A stretch of DNA of 64,000 nt from Planococcus halotolerans (GTDB lineage: Bacteria; Bacillota; Bacilli; Bacillales_A; Planococcaceae). Below are positions 50,715 to 59,511 of the stretch, piece by piece. Numbering within the stretch: the stretch's first letter is position 1; every line of letters starts with the position of its first letter. The position numbers were made by a program, and so were the translations under genes. The DNA is taken from NCBI RefSeq assembly GCF_003289955.1, contig NZ_QLZR01000007.1:118920-182919 (forward strand), read 5' to 3'. Below the pieces are notes generated by a model that searched no databases, was not told where the DNA came from, and saw only the letters and a list, made by a program, of their open reading frames with translations.

Positions 50715-51356
50715 TTATTCCATCCCCGCTTCTGTCAGTCCATGCTTTACTGCATAAAGAGCAGCCTGTGTGCGGTCCTGCACTTCGAGCTTTGTAAAGA
50801 TATTTGAAATATGGGTTTTCACCGTTTTTTCCGTCACATATAACGCTGATGCGATTTCCCGGTTGCTTTTTCCTTTGGTTAATTCCGCCAGCACTTCTTT
50901 TTCTCGCGGCGTCAAAAAATTGACGGTATGCGGCGCCGGTTCTGACGGTCCTTTCAACAATTCAGAAGTCGCTTTCGGATGCAGCGTATTCTCGCCTCTC
51001 ATCAAGCTTCGCAATGACTCCACCAGTTCATCAGGTTCGATATCTTTTAATTGGTAACCTGCCGCTCCCGCTTCGATAGCCGGTACGACATGGTCCCGAT
51101 CCGAAAAACTGGTCAGCATCAGGACAATAATATCAGGATGCTTTTCTTTAATTTTGCGTGTTGCCTGAATCCCGTCCATTATCGGCATCACCAGATCCAT
51201 CAACACAATATCAGGTCGGAGTCTCTCAGCCATTTCGACCGCTTCCTTGCCGTTTACCGCTTCACCGACCACTTCAATATCTTTTTGGGTCTTTAGAAAA
51301 AACAACAGTCCTCTCCTGACCACATGATGATCATCCGCTATTAACACTTTCATCAT
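50715..51356 (-). CDS. LuxR-family response regulator (YhcZ/AirR-like)
   Basis: A 213-residue NarL-type regulator. Receiver domain: acidic pair 'IADDHHVVRRG', phospho-acceptor in 'DIVLMDLVMPIMDG' (Asp about 55), Lys in 'GAAGYQLKDIEPDEL'. C-terminal LuxR HTH: 'LTPREKEVLAELTKGKSNRE', 'YVTEKTVKTHISNIFTKL'. It follows its kinase gene by 16 bases in one operon. Similar to B. subtilis YhcZ and S. aureus AirR (YhcR). Confidence 0.9.
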   Translation of the reverse strand: MMKVLIADDHHVVRRGLLFFLKTQKDIEVVGEAVNGKEAVEMAERLRPDIVLMDLVMPIMDGIQATRKIKEKHPDIIVLMLTSFSDRDHVVPAIEAGAAGYQLKDIEPDELVESLRSLMRGENTLHPKATSELLKGPSEPAPHTVNFLTPREKEVLAELTKGKSNREIASALYVTEKTVKTHISNIFTKLEVQDRTQAALYAVKHGLTEAGME

Positions 51357-51372
51357 CCCTTGCCCCCTTTCC

Positions 51373-52488
51373 CTAATAAGGAATCCTTACAAGAATTTCC
51401 GTCCCTTTATTCATTGCGCTGGACCATTCGACTGTTCCGCCTTCGGATTTTGCCCGTTCTTTCATGCTCAGCATACCGATTGATGGGATATACAGTTTTT
51501 CATCCATCACAAATCCTCTGCCTTCATCTTTTAACACAAGAAGTACGTCCGTCTGGGTAACCGACAGGAACAATTGTCCACGGTCTGTACCGGCATGTTT
51601 CCGGATATTGTTCAATGCTTCCTGCGCAATGCGGAATAAAGTCTCTTCAATTCTTGAAGGAAGCTGGATGACACCGTTCACTTTTGTTTCAAGCTCTAAA
51701 CCGAGCATTTCGGCATAACCTTTTATACCTTCGAGCAAACCGCTTTCTAGTCCTTTAGGACGCAGCTGCCAAATCAGTGCCCGCATTTCATTTAACGCTT
51801 CCTGTGTCAGGTGCTGAATATCACTGAAGGTTTCCCGGATTGCCGGCTCCTCCGACATTTCCACGCCGCCTCTTGCGGTAAGCGTTACGGAAAACAGCAA
51901 TTGGTTGACTGAATCATGCAGATCACGAGCCAGTCTATTGCGTTCGGTCACCAACGCCAGTTCCTGCTCCTGCTTGGTCAGGCCGATGCGTTTGATGGCA
52001 GAGCCGATCTGGAAAGCCACTGATTCCAACAACGCCAGTTCATCCGTAGAAAAACGCTCCCGGTCAGGCGCCGCGATATTCAGCAAGCCGAATCTTTCCG
52101 TTCCGGATTGCAGCGGCACCGTCGCGTGATGCGTAATATTGCCGTGATCTCCAGTCTTTTCTGCTATTGAATTCTCAATCCGCTGGCAGGCGATGATATT
52201 GGATGCTTTCTCCAAATCACCATCGTGATATCTTTTTACACACCAACAGCCGCCTTTTTGAAGATGGCGGCAATCATCTTCCTCCAGCGCCGAAGGAAGA
52301 TTAGCCTGTGCCATGAGCCTGTGCTTTCCTTCCCCGTCAATAAAGAAAATCCAAGCAGTTTCAAAATTCGAACCGTTCAATAGCTTCCGTATAGCTCCCG
52401 TCAGCATACGTTCCATATCCGTTTCCTCGTTCAGCAATTCTGCAATCTCTTTCAGCAGAATTACATTGGAATGCTCGCTCAGCTTCAT
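51373..52488 (-). CDS. GAF-domain sensor histidine kinase (YhcY/AirS-like)
   Basis: A 371-residue soluble kinase. GAF domain about 15-170 with four clustered cysteines (about positions 73, 81, 83, 101; 'DDCRHLQKGGCWCVKRY' and 'IIACQRIEN'), then HisKA_3 'ERNRLARDLHDSVNQLLFS' (phospho-acceptor His) and a HATPase_c domain ('ALNNIRKHAGT', 'DEGRGFV', 'GMLSMKERA'). In S. aureus AirS, GAF cysteines hold an oxygen-sensitive Fe-S cluster, so redox sensing is likely here. ATG 52488 follows AGAGGTG; the longer frame from 52590 runs through a terminator. Confidence 0.88.
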   Translation of the reverse strand: MKLSEHSNVILLKEIAELLNEETDMERMLTGAIRKLLNGSNFETAWIFFIDGEGKHRLMAQANLPSALEEDDCRHLQKGGCWCVKRYHDGDLEKASNIIACQRIENSIAEKTGDHGNITHHATVPLQSGTERFGLLNIAAPDRERFSTDELALLESVAFQIGSAIKRIGLTKQEQELALVTERNRLARDLHDSVNQLLFSVTLTARGGVEMSEEPAIRETFSDIQHLTQEALNEMRALIWQLRPKGLESGLLEGIKGYAEMLGLELETKVNGVIQLPSRIEETLFRIAQEALNNIRKHAGTDRGQLFLSVTQTDVLLVLKDEGRGFVMDEKLYIPSIGMLSMKERAKSEGGTVEWSSAMNKGTEILVRIPY

Positions 52489-52560
52489 GTTTTTCACCTC
52501 TTCACCGTTACTCCAACCATACCTGTTTTCACTCGTCCTGCGCCTCATACTTTCGAATGA

Positions 52561-52586
52561 GAAAAGCTCCCTTATTAAGGGAGCCC
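52561..52586 (-). terminator. Intrinsic terminator of pgcA
   Basis: Eight-pair stem GCTCCCTT/AAGGGAGC with three-base loop and UUUUCUC tail on the minus strand. Confidence 0.8.
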
Positions 52587-52590
52587 ACAT

Positions 52591-54294
52591 TTATCTGTTA
52601 TTCACTGCATCAAGGAAAGATTCCTTGATCAATTCCAGTTTTTCATCGCTTTCCTGTTCAGTCTCCCCTTTGACACTGAAATAGAATTTCACTTTCGGCT
52701 CAGTGCCACTTGGACGCAGGCAAACCCAGGATCCGTCTTCCAGGAAATATTTCAGAACATTAGCCTGTGGCAATTCAATCTTTTCACTTTGATCCAAATC
52801 CGTAAAAATCCGATTCTGTGTTTCATAATCCTCTATTGAAGCCACTGCGATTCCGGCAATGGACTGCAGCGGATTCTGGCGCATGCCGCTCAACAGCGAC
52901 TGGATTTCCCGCGCGCCATCCGCCCCTTTTTTCGTTACCGATACGAGTCCTTCGCGGTACCAGCCGTGGCGATTGTATAACTCGACCAGCACATCATGCA
53001 GGTTTTTACCCTGTGTCTTGTAATACGCTGCCGCTTCAACGAGAAGCAGCACTGATTGCACTGCATCTTTATCGCGTGCAAAATCACGGATCAAATAGCC
53101 GTAGCTTTCTTCATAGCCGAATAAAAACTCGAATTCTCCTGTGCCGTCATTCTCTCTCAGCTTTTCCCCGATGAATTTAAAGCCGGTCAGGACATCTGTG
53201 GTTTTGACTCCGTAAGAATCACCCACCGCACGGCCGAATTCGGATGTCACAATCGTTTTGAAAATACGGCCGTTTTCAGGAAGTTCACCTTTTGCCTGTT
53301 TTTGGCTCAGTAAATATTCAATCAGGATTGCGCCTGTCTGATTGCCAGACAGCAATTCGTAGTGCTCGCCGTTTGTTACCGCGATTCCGACGCGGTCCCC
53401 GTCAGGATCTACTGCGATCAATAAATCAGCGCCGGCTTCTTTACCGTATTTCTTTGCCAATTCGAAAGCTCCCGCTTCCTCGGGATTAGGAGACGTTACA
53501 GTCGGAAACTCACCATTCGGTTCCATCTGTTCCGCCACATAAGTGACATCCGTGTAGCCTGCTTTTTCAAGCAGCTGCTGTACTGTCGCACCGGATGCGC
53601 CATGGAGCGGCGTAAAGACCGCCTGAATTGGCGACGCAGCCGGCTGCTCCCGAACAGTCAATGCATTCGTCAGATATGCCTGATCGACAGAATCGCCCAC
53701 TGTCACCAGCAGTTCAGGTTTATAGCTTTCGTTGACAATCGTCAATTCATCTTCCACGTTGCTGACGAATTCAATGACACGGTCTGCATCTTCAAGATTT
53801 AATTGTGCGCCGTCTTCTCCGTATACTTTATAGCCATTGTATTCCGGCGGGTTATGGCTGGCCGTGACGACAACTCCCATAAATGCGTGCAAGTAGCGGA
53901 CGCTGAAAGACAGTTGCGGCGTCGTGCGCGTGCCGTTGTATAAATACGTGTGGATTCCGTTCGAAGCAAAGGTTTTCGCGGCTTCTTCCGCAAATTCCGG
54001 CGACATGCGGCGGCTGTCATAGGCAATGACGATTCCTCTGGCCATCGCTTCGTCCCCGTTTGATTTTATGTAATCCGCAATGCCCTGTGATGCCTTGCGC
54101 ACAGTGTAAACATTCATGCGGTTTGTACCCGGCCCGATTTCTCCACGCATGCCGCCTGTGCCGAAAGTGAGATCCTGATAAAAAGCGTCTTCTGCCAATT
54201 TCTCATCTTCCCGCAAGAGATCCAGTGATTTCCTTGTTTCTTCATCCAGCCCTTCATGATCCAGCCAGCGTTTGATTCGTTCTTTCCAATTCAT
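52591..54294 (-). CDS. pgcA: Phospho-sugar mutase / phosphoglucomutase (PgcA-like)
   Basis: A 567-residue alpha-D-phosphohexomutase. Phosphoserine loop 'VVTASHNPPEYNGYKVYG' (about 140-157), metal-binding loop 'AVDPDGDRVGIAV', sugar-binding 'GYEESYGYLI' and the C-terminal phosphate-binding 'RPSGTEPKVKFYF' are all present. It interconverts glucose-1-phosphate and glucose-6-phosphate, feeding UDP-glucose and glycolipid synthesis. ATG 54294 follows GGAGG; the ORF extension to 54312 includes the RBS. Corresponds to pgcA (yhxB) of B. subtilis. Confidence 0.9.
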   Translation of the reverse strand: MNWKERIKRWLDHEGLDEETRKSLDLLREDEKLAEDAFYQDLTFGTGGMRGEIGPGTNRMNVYTVRKASQGIADYIKSNGDEAMARGIVIAYDSRRMSPEFAEEAAKTFASNGIHTYLYNGTRTTPQLSFSVRYLHAFMGVVVTASHNPPEYNGYKVYGEDGAQLNLEDADRVIEFVSNVEDELTIVNESYKPELLVTVGDSVDQAYLTNALTVREQPAASPIQAVFTPLHGASGATVQQLLEKAGYTDVTYVAEQMEPNGEFPTVTSPNPEEAGAFELAKKYGKEAGADLLIAVDPDGDRVGIAVTNGEHYELLSGNQTGAILIEYLLSQKQAKGELPENGRIFKTIVTSEFGRAVGDSYGVKTTDVLTGFKFIGEKLRENDGTGEFEFLFGYEESYGYLIRDFARDKDAVQSVLLLVEAAAYYKTQGKNLHDVLVELYNRHGWYREGLVSVTKKGADGAREIQSLLSGMRQNPLQSIAGIAVASIEDYETQNRIFTDLDQSEKIELPQANVLKYFLEDGSWVCLRPSGTEPKVKFYFSVKGETEQESDEKLELIKESFLDAVNNR

Positions 54295-54357
54295 AGGGAT
54301 TCCTCCATCCATATTACGTACAAGTCTTTGATCTATTTCCAGTTTACCAAAAATGAA

Positions 54358-54388
54358 GAAAAAAAACCGCCTCCATCAGGAAGCGGTA
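54358..54388 (-). terminator. Intrinsic terminator of the YhcX-like gene
   Basis: Eight-pair stem CCGCTTCC/GGAGGCGG (one G-U) followed by U8 on the minus strand. Confidence 0.85.
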
Positions 54389-54414
54389 CAGGAATTTCAT
54401 TTTTTTGCCTAAAC

Positions 54415-55959
54415 TTAATCTTTCTTATACTCAACACGGTAGACGTCATGTCTGCGGTCTTTCAATTGTTTAACGGTACCGTTCTGACGCTGGCGGCGAA
54501 GGATTTCCAAATCCACATCCCCGATCAGGACCATTTCAAGATTGGCATTTGTTTCTCCAACAATGCCATCACGTGCATATTCAAAATCGGACGGTGCAAA
54601 GATGGCCGATTGAGCGTATTGGATATCCATGTTCTCGGTTTGCGGCAAGTTGCCTACCGTACCCGAAATGACCGTATAAATCTGGTTTTCCACAGCACGC
54701 GCCTGTGCACAATAACGGACGCGCAAGTAGCCTTGGCGGTCTTCTGTACAGAATGGTGAGAAGATGATATTCGCTCCCATATCTGTTGCAATGCGCGCAA
54801 GTTCCGGGAATTCAATGTCATAGCAGATCTGGATAGCGATTTTGCCGCAATCGGTATCAAATACGCGGACCGAATCTCCAGCAGAAATACCCCACCACTT
54901 CCGCTCATTCGGCGTGATGTGGATTTTATACTGTTTGTCGATGGAACCGTCCCGACGGAACAGGTAAGCGATGTTGTAGATTTCATCGTTTTCTTCTTTT
55001 ACGAAATGCGAACCGCCAATAATATTGATGTTGTAGCGGACTGCAAGATCGGTGAAGAGTTCGATATACTGCGGTGTATATTCTGTGAGCTTACGTACTG
55101 CCTGGCTCGGTGATGGTTCATTCAGGAACGACATCAGCTGGGTGGTGAAAATTTCAGGGAATACCACAAAGTCGGAATGGGCATCGGATGCCACATCGAC
55201 AAAGTATTCCACCTGGCTTGCCAGATCATCGAACGATTCAATGGCGCGCATCAGATATTGGACAACACAAATACGAACCGGCAGGCTCGTCTTGAAATGC
55301 CTTTTTGAAACCGGTTTGTAATCGACGTTATTCCATTCCATCAATGTCGCATATTTCCCTGATGCAAGATCGTCCTGCAGATAGTTCGGATTGATGCGCA
55401 TTAATTGGAAGTTGTTCATCAATTGGAATGTGAGAACCGGATCATATATTTTATGGCGTGATACGGCATCCACATATTCACGCGGCGACATTTCTTCCGC
55501 ATGCTTATGGTAATTTGGAATGCGGCCTCCGAGAATGATAGATTTTAAATTCAATTCGCGTGCAAGTTCTTTTCGCGCTTCATAAAGGCGCTGGCCGACT
55601 TGCATGCGCCGGAATTCCGGATGCACCATCACTTCGATGCCGTACATATTATAGCCGTCCTGATTATGGTTGGTGATATAACCGCCGTCGGTCACATCAT
55701 CCCATGTGTGGCGGTCATCGTATTCATCAAAGTTGATCAATAAACTCGAACACGAGCCGATGACTTTTCCGTCCAATTCAGCGACTAGCTGTCCTTGTGG
55801 GAACACACCCAAATGGCTTCTTAATTGTTCTTCTTTCCAGGGGTCCATACCTGGAAAACATAAACGTTGCATCTCTAGAATGGCATTTATATCAGCATAG
55901 GTCATCTCGCGGATAATCATGCTTTTTTCAAAATTGGATAAATCGAATTGTTCTGCCAC
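54415..55959 (-). CDS. yhcX: GNAT acetyltransferase fused to carbon-nitrogen hydrolase (YhcX-like)
   Basis: A 514-residue two-domain protein. An N-terminal GNAT domain (about 10-200; acetyl-CoA loop around 'VHPEFRRMQVGQRLYEARK') is joined to a nitrilase-superfamily domain (about 220-490). The nitrilase triad appears as Glu in 'VVFPEIFTT', Lys in 'YKIHITPNERKWWG' and Cys in 'IAIQICYDIEFPELAR'. It probably hydrolyses an amide after or with acetyl transfer; the substrate is unknown. GTG 55959, eight bases after AAGGAG, is preferred over GTG 55968, which overlaps the RBS. Confidence 0.9.
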   Translation of the reverse strand: MAEQFDLSNFEKSMIIREMTYADINAILEMQRLCFPGMDPWKEEQLRSHLGVFPQGQLVAELDGKVIGSCSSLLINFDEYDDRHTWDDVTDGGYITNHNQDGYNMYGIEVMVHPEFRRMQVGQRLYEARKELARELNLKSIILGGRIPNYHKHAEEMSPREYVDAVSRHKIYDPVLTFQLMNNFQLMRINPNYLQDDLASGKYATLMEWNNVDYKPVSKRHFKTSLPVRICVVQYLMRAIESFDDLASQVEYFVDVASDAHSDFVVFPEIFTTQLMSFLNEPSPSQAVRKLTEYTPQYIELFTDLAVRYNINIIGGSHFVKEENDEIYNIAYLFRRDGSIDKQYKIHITPNERKWWGISAGDSVRVFDTDCGKIAIQICYDIEFPELARIATDMGANIIFSPFCTEDRQGYLRVRYCAQARAVENQIYTVISGTVGNLPQTENMDIQYAQSAIFAPSDFEYARDGIVGETNANLEMVLIGDVDLEILRRQRQNGTVKQLKDRRHDVYRVEYKKD

Positions 55960-56090
55960 ATTAGCCACTCCTTCACAAAAGTATCACATCTTATTATATA
56001 GGATATACACAGAGGATAATATTATTTTACTTGCCCCAGCTAAAGAATTATAATTCTATAGTAGCTATTTAACAAGAGAGGACCTGAGAT

Positions 56091-56516
56091 ATGACGAAAA
56101 TTCAAGAAAATCTTTTGCTGGGCATCTGGGCGACTGCGTTGATAGCCACTGCCGGCTCCCTTTATTTTTCCGAGGTCCGCGGCTATATTCCGTGTGAGCT
56201 TTGCTGGATCCAGCGGATTTTCATGTATCCTCTGGTCATCGTTGTCGGTGTGGCATATTTTCAGAAGAATGTCAGGATCGCACTTACCTCATTGATCATT
56301 TCAGGTATCGGCGGCATGATTTCCCTGTATCATTACGGAATTCAAAAACTGGCATTCCTTTCCGAATCCGCTCCTTCATGCGGGCAAGTTCCCTGCACCG
56401 GCCAGTACATCAACTATTTCGGCTTTATTACCATCCCATTTTTAGCGCTTATTGCATTTATCTTAATTGCCGGAATGAGCATTTATTTGCTGAAAACAAT
56501 CAAGGAGGAAAAATAA
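56091..56516 (+). CDS. bdbC: Disulfide oxidoreductase BdbC (DsbB family)
   Basis: A 141-residue membrane protein with four helices and two Cys pairs: CELCW (about 34-38, quinone side) and 'PSCGQVPCTGQY' (about 96-108). It reoxidises an extracytoplasmic thiol oxidase using quinone. ATG 56091 is preceded by AGAGAGG. It is followed by a thioredoxin-like lipid-side partner one base later, a BdbC/BdbA-type pair. Confidence 0.9.
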   Translation: MTKIQENLLLGIWATALIATAGSLYFSEVRGYIPCELCWIQRIFMYPLVIVVGVAYFQKNVRIALTSLIISGIGGMISLYHYGIQKLAFLSESAPSCGQVPCTGQYINYFGFITIPFLALIAFILIAGMSIYLLKTIKEEK

Positions 56517-56517
56517 A

Positions 56518-56988
56518 TTGAAAAAAATGCTTATCATTGGAGGCGTTGTTCTCGCCATTTTTGCTTTGATCATCGTTCTTACACAAATGTCCCAAAGTGA
56601 AAAACTCGCGAACAACCCATACGATACAGATGATTTAGACCCGGCGACCATTGACCAGCTGGATGATGAAAATTATCAGAACATCGCTTTGCCTGGTGAA
56701 GTTGCTGAACAGATTGAAAGCGGCGAGCCGACAACGGTTTATTTCTTCAGCCCGACCTGTGTGCATTGCCAAAACACGACCCCTGTGTTGATGCCGGTTG
56801 CTGAAGATATGGATGTAGACGTCCTGCAGTACAATCTGTTAGAGTATGAACAGGGTTGGACAGATTATTTCATCGAAGCGACACCGACACTGGTCCATTA
56901 TGAAAATGGCGAAGAAGTTTCACGCTGGGTCGGATCGCAGCCAAAAGAGAATATCGAAGAATTTTTCAGAGAAGTCGTTAAAAAATAA
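56518..56988 (+). CDS. Membrane-anchored thioredoxin-like protein (BdbA-like)
   Basis: A 156-residue protein: N-terminal membrane anchor 'MLIIGGVVLAIFALIIVL' (about 4-21), an acidic linker, and a thioredoxin fold with active site 'FFSPTCVHCQNTTP' (CxxC = CVHC) and cis-Pro 'EATPTLVHYENG'. It is likely the thiol oxidase or reductase working with the adjacent BdbC. TTG 56518 follows AAGGAGG; the bdbC stop is one base upstream. The sequence is BdbA-like by context; it is not DsbA/BdbD-sized. Confidence 0.82.
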   Translation: MKKMLIIGGVVLAIFALIIVLTQMSQSEKLANNPYDTDDLDPATIDQLDDENYQNIALPGEVAEQIESGEPTTVYFFSPTCVHCQNTTPVLMPVAEDMDVDVLQYNLLEYEQGWTDYFIEATPTLVHYENGEEVSRWVGSQPKENIEEFFREVVKK

Positions 56989-56994
56989 CTGACA

Positions 56995-57029
56995 AGAGAG
57001 CAATGTGCACTGCGCATGCTCTTTTTTTA
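56995..57029 (+). terminator. Intrinsic terminator of the bdb operon
   Basis: Near-continuous 11-12 pair stem (56997-57008 with 57012-57022) and T7, directly before the next gene's RBS. Confidence 0.85.
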
Positions 57030-57042
57030 TGGAGGAAACAAA

Positions 57043-57888
57043 ATGAGCTGGAATTATGAAATCAAAGATGACGGCATGACCGTCGAAGAATTGCTGCGCA
57101 CCGAATGGGGCCTTGGCAAGAAAGTTGTCCATGAACTTCGCATGGCCAAATCTGTGAAAAATGATAAGTTTCAGGAAGTTGTCTGGAAAGAACCCCTTTC
57201 AAAAGGAACGGTTCTGCAATTCGATTTGCCGAAAGCGGATTCGCCTTATGAACCTAACCACGAAATCGAATTGCCAGTGCTGTTCGAAGATGAACATTTT
57301 CTGATTGCCCGGAAACCTAAAGGGATGAATACCCATCCCAACGAAATCGGTCAAAACGACACCTTCATTAATTCAGTCATCGGCCATATCATCCGCGGCG
57401 GCGGATCATATGGTGAACACGTCCACAGGCTCGATCAGGGGACTTCCGGGTTACTGATGGTAGCGAAGCACCCGGTTGCGAAAAACATCCTGGACCGCAT
57501 GCTGGAACAGAAACAATTGGTCCGTGATTACGAAGCCGTCGTCAAAGGCAAGGTGCACAATAAATCCGGCACCATCGACTTCGCCATCGGCCGGGACCGT
57601 CATCATCCGACCCGACGCATGGTATCACCTACCGGCCAAAGTGCTGTAACGCATTATAAATTATTACGCCATATGGAAGGCAAATCGCTCCTGCAGCTGT
57701 CACTTGAAACCGGCCGGACGCATCAGATCCGAACCCACCTTTCCCATATCGGACATCCGATCATCGGCGATGAATTATACGACGGACCATCGACTCAGGA
57801 CGGCGCCTATCACCTGCATGCGTTCCGGATGTCATTCATCCATCCGTTTACAAATGAGAAGATCGTCGTGGAAGATAAAGCGAGATAA
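57043..57888 (+). CDS. RluA-family RNA pseudouridine synthase (YhcT-like)
   Basis: A 281-residue pseudouridylate synthase. The catalytic motif is 'HRLDQGTSGLLMVAK' (Asp about 130), with 'LARKPKGMNTHP'-type motif I and 'LETGRTHQIRTHLSHIGHPI' motif III. The N-terminal region lacks a full S4 domain signature, as in YhcT. It would modify uridine in rRNA or tRNA. ATG 57043 follows GGAGG (TATGGAGG); the extension to 57016 lies in the terminator. Confidence 0.88.
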   Translation: MSWNYEIKDDGMTVEELLRTEWGLGKKVVHELRMAKSVKNDKFQEVVWKEPLSKGTVLQFDLPKADSPYEPNHEIELPVLFEDEHFLIARKPKGMNTHPNEIGQNDTFINSVIGHIIRGGGSYGEHVHRLDQGTSGLLMVAKHPVAKNILDRMLEQKQLVRDYEAVVKGKVHNKSGTIDFAIGRDRHHPTRRMVSPTGQSAVTHYKLLRHMEGKSLLQLSLETGRTHQIRTHLSHIGHPIIGDELYDGPSTQDGAYHLHAFRMSFIHPFTNEKIVVEDKAR

Positions 57889-57890
57889 TA

Positions 57891-57933
57891 TTAAAAGAAG
57901 TTCCCTTTTAAAATGAGGGAACTTCTTTTTCTT
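57891..57933. terminator. Bidirectional terminator between the pseudouridine synthase and aldo-keto reductase genes
   Basis: 13-pair stem AAAGAAGTTCCCT/AGGGAACTTCTTT with T5 tail between convergent genes. Confidence 0.92.
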
Positions 57934-58762
57934 ATGCTTTGATATCTTCCGGATTCGTGCCGGTTCTCCAGTCCTGGTTCAAAGCGTTGATCGCTTTTAT
58001 TTCTTCCGCTGCCAGTGAAAAATCATAGACATCGGCATTTTCCACGATGCGGGATGGCGTCACCGATTTCGGAATAACTATGAGGTCATTCTGCAGATGC
58101 CAGCGGATGATTACCTGTGCAATCGTCTTATTGTGCTTAGCTGCAATTTCCGCCAGTACGGCATGATCCAGCAAACGGCCACGCGCAAGCGGCGACCAGG
58201 AAGTCACCGCAATTTCCTGCTGTGCACAGAATTCGCGCAGCGGTTCCTGTGTCAATTGGGGATGCAATTCAATCTGATTGACCATCGGCTTTGTATTTGC
58301 TTTAGCCAGAATCCGTTCCAGATGCGGCTGATGATGATTCGAAACGCCGATTGACCGTACCAGCTTTTCATCATATAACCGCTGAATCGCCCGATACGTC
58401 TCTTCGTAACTGCCAGGAACAGCCCAATGCGTCAGGTAAAGATCCAAATAATCGAACCCGAGACGCTCCAGCGACGCTTCAAAAGCGCGCAGTGTCTGAT
58501 CATAGCCCTGATCCGTATTCCAGACTTTTGAAGTGATGAACAAATCTTTCCGTTTCACAGCCGAGTTTCGCACCGCTTCCCCGACTTCCTGCTCGTTTTC
58601 ATAAACAGTCGCCGTATCAATCGCCTTGTATCCGGCATCAATTGCGGCGATCATCGCGTTGACTGCCTCTTCCTTATCCGTCATTTTATAGACGCCCAAT
58701 CCGAATCGCGGCATTTCCACTCCATTATGTAATGTTTTTGTTGAATTGATCGTCAAATCCAT
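57932..58762 (-). CDS. Aldo/keto reductase
   Basis: A 276-residue NADPH-dependent AKR (AKR5-like, YvgN/YtbE type). Catalytic tetrad: Asp in 'GYKAIDTATVYENE' with Tyr, Lys in 'FITSKVWNTD', His in 'YLDLYLTHWAVPG'. Cofactor segment 'VIPKSVTPSRIVENADVYDF' near the C-terminus. It reduces carbonyls such as methylglyoxal or other reactive aldehydes (family knowledge). ATG 58762 follows AAAGGG; GTG 58771 overlaps the RBS. Confidence 0.9.
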   Translation of the reverse strand: MDLTINSTKTLHNGVEMPRFGLGVYKMTDKEEAVNAMIAAIDAGYKAIDTATVYENEQEVGEAVRNSAVKRKDLFITSKVWNTDQGYDQTLRAFEASLERLGFDYLDLYLTHWAVPGSYEETYRAIQRLYDEKLVRSIGVSNHHQPHLERILAKANTKPMVNQIELHPQLTQEPLREFCAQQEIAVTSWSPLARGRLLDHAVLAEIAAKHNKTIAQVIIRWHLQNDLIVIPKSVTPSRIVENADVYDFSLAAEEIKAINALNQDWRTGTNPEDIKA

Positions 58763-58842
58763 TCCATTCACCCTTTCTCCTTTTATTGTACAAAGACAGC
58801 TCCAAATTTTCGAGTTTGAACCTCTTCCATTATGAAGACAAT

Positions 58843-58868
58843 AAAAAACCGCCCTTACAGGCGGTTAA
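58843..58868 (-). terminator. Intrinsic terminator of the small membrane protein gene
   Basis: Seven-pair stem AACCGCC/GGCGGTT followed by U5-6 on the minus strand, four bases after the stop codon. Confidence 0.85.
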
Positions 58869-58871
58869 AGT

Positions 58872-59177
58872 TTAGATGCGTGGGCGGCTGGCAACGGCTG
58901 CGTTAATGAATAATACAATCGCGCTGAGTAAATGCAATGCCCAACCGATTAACGGGAACCAAGCCAATAAACTTGTGATTAAGCCCAGAATCGGACCTGA
59001 TTTCGGCGAGTATTCACGGAAACAGAAGAATAAGGTCACCGCGTGCAAAATAAACATAAAACCAAGTGCCGCGTAGCCTGTGCTGAGGACAAACGAACCA
59101 CCGATGAACGGAATGGCCAGGAATGCCTCTGCAATGGCTGAAACCCATAGCAAAGCAGCCGAGATTTTCATTTTCAT
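58872..59177 (-). CDS. Small membrane protein (about 101 aa)
   Basis: Three hydrophobic helices (about 5-22, 30-52, 62-92) with short loops and a C-terminal 'ASRPRI'. No family is confidently recognised. ATG 59177 lies nine bases after AAAGG; TTG 59186 is an unlikely alternative. A sigma-A-like TATACT (59217-59222) and a dyad TGAAACC-N6-GGTTTCA (59226-59245) lie upstream, suggesting regulated monocistronic expression. Confidence 0.7.
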   Translation of the reverse strand: MKMKISAALLWVSAIAEAFLAIPFIGGSFVLSTGYAALGFMFILHAVTLFFCFREYSPKSGPILGLITSLLAWFPLIGWALHLLSAIVLFINAAVASRPRI

Positions 59178-59225
59178 ACTGATCAACCTTTCTTTAAAAA
59201 TATTTTCACTACCCTAGTATACGAA

Positions 59226-59245
59226 TGAAACCCGAATCGGTTTCA
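59226..59245. promoter_or_regulatory. Operator-like dyad upstream of the small membrane protein gene
   Basis: Perfect seven-base arms TGAAACC/GGTTTCA with a six-base spacer, just upstream of a TATACT -10 (59217-59222, minus strand), overlapping where the -35 should be. Confidence 0.4.
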
Positions 59246-59368
59246 GCATTTTCCACTATCAAACAAACCGACAGAAAATCTCCATATTTCAACAGGGACT
59301 TATATTTCATTTTTCCCTACTTTCCGCTATACTAAACTAAGATGCATATTTCAAGGAGGTTGTTATAA

Positions 59369-59467
59369 ATGAACTTAATCCTTATTCTAGGCGTTTGTGT
59401 TGCGTTCCTTGCAGCTATTTTCACTGGCGGGTACGACGACAAACCAGGTACTTACGATAAAGAATAG
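59369..59467 (+). CDS. 32-residue membrane microprotein
   Basis: ATG 59369 follows AAGGAGG by nine bases. The product is a single hydrophobic helix (about residues 2-18) and a short polar tail rich in Gly, Asp and Lys ending 'YDDKPGTYDKE'. A TATACT -10 lies upstream (near 59327) and a strong terminator downstream, so the unit looks like a genuine gene despite its size. No named family is recalled; the function is unknown. Confidence 0.65.
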   Translation: MNLILILGVCVAFLAAIFTGGYDDKPGTYDKE

Positions 59468-59471
59468 TATT

Positions 59472-59511
59472 GAAAAAGGACAGCGGATAAATTTCCGCTG
59501 TCCTTTTTTAT
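59472..59511. terminator. Bidirectional terminator between the microprotein and trmL
   Basis: 13-14 pair stem AAAAGGACAGCGGA/TCCGCTGTCCTTTT with T6, overlapping the trmL stop region. Confidence 0.92.
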
